From Pseudomonas muyukensis (GTDB taxonomy: Bacteria; Pseudomonadota; Gammaproteobacteria; Pseudomonadales; Pseudomonadaceae), in NCBI RefSeq assembly GCF_019139535.1, contig NZ_CP077073.1, positions 1,562,001-1,626,000 of the forward strand: DNA of 64,000 nucleotides, given 5' to 3'. The first letter of the stretch is position 1. Each line of letters opens with the position of its first letter. This document shows positions 59,417-64,000 of this stretch, piece after piece. The notes beneath the pieces were generated by a model that saw nothing but the letters and a program-made list of their open reading frames with translations, ran no database searches and was not told the DNA's origin. The position numbers were made by a program, and so were the translations under genes.

Positions 59417-60969
59417 CTTCGCTGGCCGCCACGGCTACCGTGGCCGCCCCCGCGAGCGCCGCGGCGCCGGCCCCGGCCAAGCCGGCCGCACCACCGGCGT
59501 TCGGCCCGCGCATCGTGGTCGGCCTGGTCGGCGTGCTGCTGGCGGTGCTGTGCGCCGGCCTCAACGAGATGGTCACCAAGATGGCCCTGGCCGATATCCG
59601 TGGCGGCATGGGCATCGGCGCCGACGAAGGCTCGTGGCTGGTGGCGCTGTACTCGGCCACCTCGGTGTCGGCCATGGCCTTCGCCCCCTGGTGCTCGGTG
59701 ACCTTTTCCCTGCGCCGTTTCACCCTCTGCGCCATCGGCGCCTTCGCCGTGCTTGGCCTGTTGTGCCCGTTCGCGCCCAACCAGGAAAGCCTGATGCTGC
59801 TGCGCACCCTGCAAGGCTTCGCCGGCGGCGCCTTGCCGCCGATGCTGATGAGCGTGGCGCTGCGTTTCCTGCCGCCGGGCATCAAGCTCTACGGCCTGGC
59901 CGGCTATGCCCTGACCGCCACCTTCGGCCCCAGCTTGGGCCTGCCACTGGCCGGCCTGTGGACCGAATACGTCGGCTGGCAGTGGGCCTTCTGGCAGATC
60001 ATCGTGCCTTCGCTGCTGGCCATGGCCTGCGTGGCCTGGGGCCTGCCGCAGGACCCGCTGCGCCTGGAGCGTTTCAAGCAGTTCGACTGGCGCGGCCTGC
60101 TGCTGGGGCTGCCGGCGATCTGCTCGATCGTCATCGGCCTGTCCCAGGGCGACCGTTACGGCTGGTTCAACTCGCCGATGATCTGCTGGTTGCTGGGCGG
60201 TGGCCTGGTGCTGCTGGTGCTGTTCATGATCAACGAGTGGTCCCACCCGCTGCCGTTCTTCAAGTTGCAGATGCTCACCAACCGCAACCTCACCCATGCC
60301 CTGATCACCCTGGGCGGCGTGCTGGTGGTGCTGTCGGCGGTGATCATCATCCCGTCCAGCTTCCTCGCCCAGATCCAGGGCTACCGCCCGGCACAGACGG
60401 GCCCGGTGATGCTGCTGGTGGCCTTGCCGCAGTTGCTGGCGCTGCCGCTGACCGCGGCGCTGTGCAACATCCGCGCGGTGGACTGCCGCTGGGTGCTGGC
60501 CATCGGCCTGGGCATGCTGGCGGTCTCTTGCTTTGGCGGCACCTTTGTCACCTCGCAGTGGATCCGCGACAACTTCTACGTGTTGCAGCTGTTCCAGATT
60601 TTCGGCCAACCCATGGCGGTGATCCCGCTGCTGATGCTCGCCACCGGCGGTATGACCCCGCAGGACGGCCCGTTCGCCTCGGCCTGGTTCAACACCGTCA
60701 AGGGCCTGGCCTCGGTGGTCGCCGCCGGGGTGCTCGACGCGCTGACCACCAGCCGCCGGCATTTCCATTCGAACATGCTGGTGGACAACCTGGGCAACTC
60801 GCCGCTGGTCGACGGCAATGCCGCCGGCCTGGCCAAGCGTATTCACGAGCAGGCCGTGGTGCTGACCTCGGCTGACCTCTACCTGTGCATGGCGCTGCTG
60901 GCGCTGGCGCTGATCGTGCTGATTCCCTTCGTGCCTACCCGGATCTATCCACCGCGGGCGGTGGCATAG
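59413..60969 (+). CDS. MFS multidrug efflux protein, DHA2/EmrB type
   Basis: The 518-residue inner-membrane protein has an Ala/Pro-rich N-terminus (residues 1-32) and about fourteen helices, as in DHA2 drug:H+ antiporters. Helix 1 contains LAVLCAGLNEMVTKMALADIRGGMGIGADEGSWLV, close to EmrB-type openings; the antiporter segment LAGYALTATFGPSLGLPLAGLWTEYVGWQWAFW is present. With the next two genes it forms a tripartite pump. Its start overlaps the leader ORF. Substrate unknown. Confidence 0.92.
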   Translation: MTSLAATATVAAPASAAAPAPAKPAAPPAFGPRIVVGLVGVLLAVLCAGLNEMVTKMALADIRGGMGIGADEGSWLVALYSATSVSAMAFAPWCSVTFSLRRFTLCAIGAFAVLGLLCPFAPNQESLMLLRTLQGFAGGALPPMLMSVALRFLPPGIKLYGLAGYALTATFGPSLGLPLAGLWTEYVGWQWAFWQIIVPSLLAMACVAWGLPQDPLRLERFKQFDWRGLLLGLPAICSIVIGLSQGDRYGWFNSPMICWLLGGGLVLLVLFMINEWSHPLPFFKLQMLTNRNLTHALITLGGVLVVLSAVIIIPSSFLAQIQGYRPAQTGPVMLLVALPQLLALPLTAALCNIRAVDCRWVLAIGLGMLAVSCFGGTFVTSQWIRDNFYVLQLFQIFGQPMAVIPLLMLATGGMTPQDGPFASAWFNTVKGLASVVAAGVLDALTTSRRHFHSNMLVDNLGNSPLVDGNAAGLAKRIHEQAVVLTSADLYLCMALLALALIVLIPFVPTRIYPPRAVA

Positions 60970-60995
60970 CGTTCTTGTTGAGAGAGAAAGACATC

Positions 60996-62084
60996 ATGAG
61001 CATAAGCAAAAACCACAAACTGGCCTTGATCGCGGCGGCGGTCATCGTCGTCGGCGGCATCGCCTTCACGGCCTTGCCGTCGCTGTTCGGCGGCGCTGGC
61101 GTGCAATCGACCAACGACGCCTACGTGTCGGCGGACTACACCGTGGTGGCGCCGAAAGTGGCCGGCTTCATCACCCAGGTGCTGGTGGAGGACAACCAGC
61201 AGGTCAAGGCCGGGCAGACCCTGGCGCGCATCGACGACCGCGATTTCCAGGCCGCCCTGGCGGCGGCCGAGGCCCAGGCGCAGATGTCCCGGGCGCAGTT
61301 GCAGAACGCCAAGGCAACGTTGGAGCGCCAGGCCTCGCTGATCTCCCAGGCCGAGGCCGCGGTGGCTGCCGACAAGGCCGAACTGGCCTTCGCCAGCCAT
61401 GAACTGACCCGTCATACGCGCCTGGCCGAGCAGGGCGCCGGCACCGTGCAGAACGCCCAGCAGGCGCGCAGCCGGGTCGACCAGGCCCAGGCGCGGCTGA
61501 CCAACTCCAGCGCCGCCCTGGCGGCGGCGCGCAAGCAGACCGACATCCTCAGCGCGCAGCTGCAGGCCGCCGAGGCCGGGCGCAAGCATGCCGACGCGGC
61601 CCTGGACCGGGCACGCCTGGACCTGTCGTACACCACCATCGTCGCGCCCATCGACGGCATGGTCGGCGAGCGCGCGGTGCGCATCGGCTCCTATGTTCAG
61701 CCCGGGGCGAAGATGCTCTCGGTGGTGCCGTTGCAGCGCGCCTACGTGATCGGCAACTTCCGCGAAACCCAGCTGACCCACGTGCTGCCTGGCCAGCGCG
61801 TCGAAGTGAGCGTCGATACCTTCCCCGGCGAGCGCCTGCGCGGTGTGGTGCAGAGCGTCGCGCCGGCCACCGGCCTGACCTTCGCGGCGGTCAAGCCCGA
61901 CAACGCCACCGGCAACTTCACCAAGGTGGTGCAGCGCATTCCGGTGAAGATCGTCTTCGACGCCGACCAGCCGCTGTTGCAGCGCCTGCGCGTGGGCATG
62001 TCGGTGATCGCCGATATCGACACCGGCAGCGAAGGCGGCCAGGACGCCCGGGCCAAGCCCCACCAGGAGGTCAGCGCCCGATGA
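60996..62084 (+). CDS. HlyD/EmrA-family membrane fusion protein
   Basis: The 362-residue adaptor has a membrane anchor (LALIAAAVIVVGGIAFTALPSLFG), the lipoyl half VVAPKVAGFITQVLVEDNQQVKAGQTLARIDDRDFQAALAAAEA, a long Ala/Gln coiled coil (about 105-220), and the second lipoyl half LSYTTIVAPIDGMVGERAVRIGSYVQPGAKMLSVVPL with the barrel after it. It is EmrA-like and bridges the MFS pump to the outer-membrane factor. GAGAGA precedes ATG 60996. Its end overlaps the next gene by four bases. Confidence 0.95.
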   Translation: MSISKNHKLALIAAAVIVVGGIAFTALPSLFGGAGVQSTNDAYVSADYTVVAPKVAGFITQVLVEDNQQVKAGQTLARIDDRDFQAALAAAEAQAQMSRAQLQNAKATLERQASLISQAEAAVAADKAELAFASHELTRHTRLAEQGAGTVQNAQQARSRVDQAQARLTNSSAALAAARKQTDILSAQLQAAEAGRKHADAALDRARLDLSYTTIVAPIDGMVGERAVRIGSYVQPGAKMLSVVPLQRAYVIGNFRETQLTHVLPGQRVEVSVDTFPGERLRGVVQSVAPATGLTFAAVKPDNATGNFTKVVQRIPVKIVFDADQPLLQRLRVGMSVIADIDTGSEGGQDARAKPHQEVSAR

Positions 62085-63547
62085 AGCTTGCACGTACCGG
62101 CACGCCCTTGCTGTTGGGCGCCACCCTGGCCTTGAGCGCCTGCACCCTCGGCCCGGACTTTCACAAGCCTGCCTCGAGCGCCCCGGCGGCCTGGCCGGCG
62201 TTGCAGGAGAAGGCCGCGCCCAGCCAGCCGCAGAGCACGCCGCTGGAAGCCCGCTGGTGGGAGACTTTCCATGATGCGCAACTCACGGCGCTGATCCAGC
62301 GCGCGGTAGAGCGCAACCTGGACCTGCAGATCGCCACCTCGCGCCTGCTGCAAAGCCGTGCGCTGCGCATGAGCATCGCCTCCGAGCAGTACCCGTCGGT
62401 GGACCTGGACGCCGGCTACAGCCGTGCGCGCAACAGCGCCGAAGGCCTCGCCGACCCGTCTGGCAAAAATGGCAAGTCGGCGTTCAACCTGTGGCAGGGC
62501 GACTTCGTCGCGGCCTGGGAGCTCGACCTGTGGGGCCGCGTGCGCCGCGAAGTGGAAGCGGCCGACGCCAGTGTCGAGGTCGCCGAAAACGATCGCCAGG
62601 GCGTGCTGTTGTCGCTGCTGGCAGAAACCGCCAGCACCTATATTCAGTTGCGCTCGGTGCAGAGCACCTTGGGCGTGGTACGCGAGAACCTTGACGTCTC
62701 CCGCCACTCGCTGCGCCTGTCGCAGATGCGCCTGAGCGATGGCGTGGCGACCAACCTCGATGTCGCCCAGGCTGCCGCCCAAGTGGCCGCGGTCGAGGCG
62801 CGCCTGCCGACCCTCGAAGAGCGCCAGGCGCAGTTGATCAACGCCCTGAGCCTGCTGCTGGCCGAGCCGCCGCGCAGCTTGCAGCAAGAGCTGCTGACCC
62901 CAGGCGAACTGCCGCGCACCGCCCAGCGCTTCGCCATGGGCCTGCCGTCGGAGCTGGCCGAGCGCCGTCCCGACATCCGCCAGGCCGAGGCGCGGCTGCA
63001 TGCGGCCACCGCCAGCATCGGCGTGGCCAAGGCCAACTTCTACCCCAGTATTCGCCTGTCCGGCAGCGCCGGCTTCCAGTCGATGCAGCTGTCCGACTTC
63101 GGCAACTGGGACGCGCGGCGCTTCGCCATCGGGCCACAGTTGAACCTGCCGATTTTCGAAGGCGGGCGCCTCAAGGGCGTGCTCGAACTGCGCGAGGCGC
63201 AGCAGCAGGAAGCGGCGCTGCAGTATCAGCAGACGGTGCTGCGTGCCTGGCACGAAGTGGACGATGTGTTGCGCCAGTACAACGCCAGCCAGTTGCGCCG
63301 CGACCTGCTCGAGGAAGCGGTGCGCCAGAGCCGGGTGGCCCTGGACAACGCCAAGCGCCAGTACGTGGAAGGCGCGGTGGACTTCCTCAACGTGTTGACG
63401 GTGCAGAGCGCGTTGCTGGCCAACCAGGAACAGTGGGTGGAAAGCAGCGCTGCCACGTCGTTGTCCATGGTCGGGCTGTACAAGTCCCTGGGCGGTGGCT
63501 GGCAATCGTTTGCGCCAGTATTGCAAGCCAAGGTTGAACGCGATTGA
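62081..63547 (+). CDS. Outer-membrane efflux lipoprotein (NodT/OMF family)
   Basis: The 488-residue protein has a lipoprotein signal, MKLARTGTPLLLGATLALSA followed by the lipobox Cys (LSAC), and the two OEP repeats (ALIQRAVERNLDLQIATSRLLQSRALRMS, then LNLPIFEGGRLKGVLELREAQQQEAALQYQQTVL). It is the outer-membrane channel of the EmrAB-like pump and starts within the adaptor gene (ATGA). It is distinct from the lipoprotein at 51660. A strong terminator follows. Confidence 0.95.
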   Translation: MKLARTGTPLLLGATLALSACTLGPDFHKPASSAPAAWPALQEKAAPSQPQSTPLEARWWETFHDAQLTALIQRAVERNLDLQIATSRLLQSRALRMSIASEQYPSVDLDAGYSRARNSAEGLADPSGKNGKSAFNLWQGDFVAAWELDLWGRVRREVEAADASVEVAENDRQGVLLSLLAETASTYIQLRSVQSTLGVVRENLDVSRHSLRLSQMRLSDGVATNLDVAQAAAQVAAVEARLPTLEERQAQLINALSLLLAEPPRSLQQELLTPGELPRTAQRFAMGLPSELAERRPDIRQAEARLHAATASIGVAKANFYPSIRLSGSAGFQSMQLSDFGNWDARRFAIGPQLNLPIFEGGRLKGVLELREAQQQEAALQYQQTVLRAWHEVDDVLRQYNASQLRRDLLEEAVRQSRVALDNAKRQYVEGAVDFLNVLTVQSALLANQEQWVESSAATSLSMVGLYKSLGGGWQSFAPVLQAKVERD

Positions 63548-63573
63548 AAGTCGCGGTCAAAGAGCCATGAGGC

Positions 63574-63616
63574 ACGCCGCCAACAATGCTTGCGTTGTTG
63601 GCGGCGTGTCGTTTTT
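63574..63616 (+). terminator. Terminator of the EmrAB-OMF operon
   Basis: A perfect 13-bp stem, ACGCCGCCAACAA/TTGTTGGCGGCGT, with an 8-base loop is followed by GTCGTTTTT. It begins 27 bases after the stop of the OMF gene. Confidence 0.88.
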
Positions 63617-63650
63617 GGGAACAGATATCATCCAGAAAAAGGACGCAGGT

Positions 63651-64000
63651 ATGAATATTTCCTTGCACGGCAAAAGTGCAATCGTCAGCGGTTCCACGGC
63701 CGGCATAGGGTTCGCCGTCGCTTTCGGCTTGGCCGAGGCGGGTGCGAATGTGGTGATCAACGGTCGCGATGAAGGCCGGGTGAAACGCGCCATCAAGAAA
63801 ATCACCGACAAGCTGCCAGGCGCCAGGGTGTCCGGCGTGGTCGCCGACCTGGGCACGCTCGAGGGCGTGAAGAAGCTGATCGCCAAGGAGCCGGAAACCG
63901 ACATCCTGGTGAACAACCTGGGCATCTTCGAGCCCAAGGGCTTCTTCGAGATCAGCGACGAAGACTGGCAGCACTTCTTCGAGGTCAACGTGATGAGTGC
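63651..64000 (+). CDS. SDR-family oxidoreductase, 3'-truncated by the window edge
   Basis: From ATG 63651 the frame is open to the last base, giving 116 residues: ISLHGKSAIVSGSTAGIGFAVAFGLAEAGANVVINGRDEGRVKRAIKKI, the SDR nucleotide motif with a VNNLG segment in place of NNAG near residue 89. The active site would be beyond the window. AAAGGACGCAGG provides a ribosome-binding site. It begins 35 bases after the operon terminator, so it is a separate transcript. Substrate unknown. Confidence 0.88.
   Translation, partial: MNISLHGKSAIVSGSTAGIGFAVAFGLAEAGANVVINGRDEGRVKRAIKKITDKLPGARVSGVVADLGTLEGVKKLIAKEPETDILVNNLGIFEPKGFFEISDEDWQHFFEVNVMS

Overview
The window is high-GC bacterial chromosome that reads as a fluorescent Pseudomonas, most probably of the P. 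putida group. The reasons are the hmgR-hmgABC homogentisate cluster, a fabV enoyl-ACP reductase, DUF3509, paired FecI/FecR/TonB-receptor systems, many LysR regulators, and more than a dozen REP/REPIN elements of several sequence classes in the gaps between genes. I recognise no rRNA, tRNA, CRISPR array, transposase or phage gene. The species call is inference from gene content and cannot be fixed without a database.

Layout. 1-6.8 kb: 3' part of metE, a degenerate histidine phosphatase, an SBF-family transporter, an SDR whose catalytic Tyr is Phe, a thiolase, and a PepSY/cytochrome b pair. 6.9-12.1 kb: an agmatine cluster (aguA, aguB, a polyamine-type binding protein, a Tat-exported deiminase paralogue) with a divergent LysR gene. 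12.2-23.1 kb: fabV, an acyltransferase, hydrolases, a HopJ-family/DUF1244/folM group, a PilZ-like protein, a flavodoxin, a LysR-controlled LrgA/LrgB-type pair, another hydrolase and an SDR. 23.2-26.7 kb: an AT-richer leader and a 1053-residue toxin-like protein set between household genes, the most island-like locus here. 26.7-32.5 kb: hmgR and hmgABC plus an aromatic-acid MFS transporter, with a 17-bp palindromic operator.

32.5-36.3 kb: SirB1-like protein, leucine dehydrogenase, SOS-controlled yebG with a near-perfect LexA box, PsiE, DUF3509 and a RaiA/HPF-like protein. 36.4-46.9 kb: an iron block with two complete sigma/anti-sigma/TonB-receptor systems around a PepSY-TM (siderophore-reductase-like) operon with a Fur-box candidate. 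47-50.3 kb: AraC regulator, EamA exporter, 2-hydroxyacid dehydrogenase. 50.5-56.4 kb: LysR regulator divergent from a four-gene AaeXAB-like efflux operon with its own outer-membrane factor. 56.5-63.5 kb: enoyl-CoA hydratase, USP, LysR and a second tripartite pump of EmrAB type, preceded by a 52-bp perfect inverted repeat and a tiny ORF overlapping the pump's first gene. The window ends inside an SDR gene.

The main themes are catabolism of amino acids and polyamines (tyrosine/phenylalanine through homogentisate, leucine, agmatine), iron acquisition and efflux. The genes with least explanation are the large toxin-like protein, the exported deiminase with an orphan binding protein, and the structured repeat upstream of the EmrAB-like pump.
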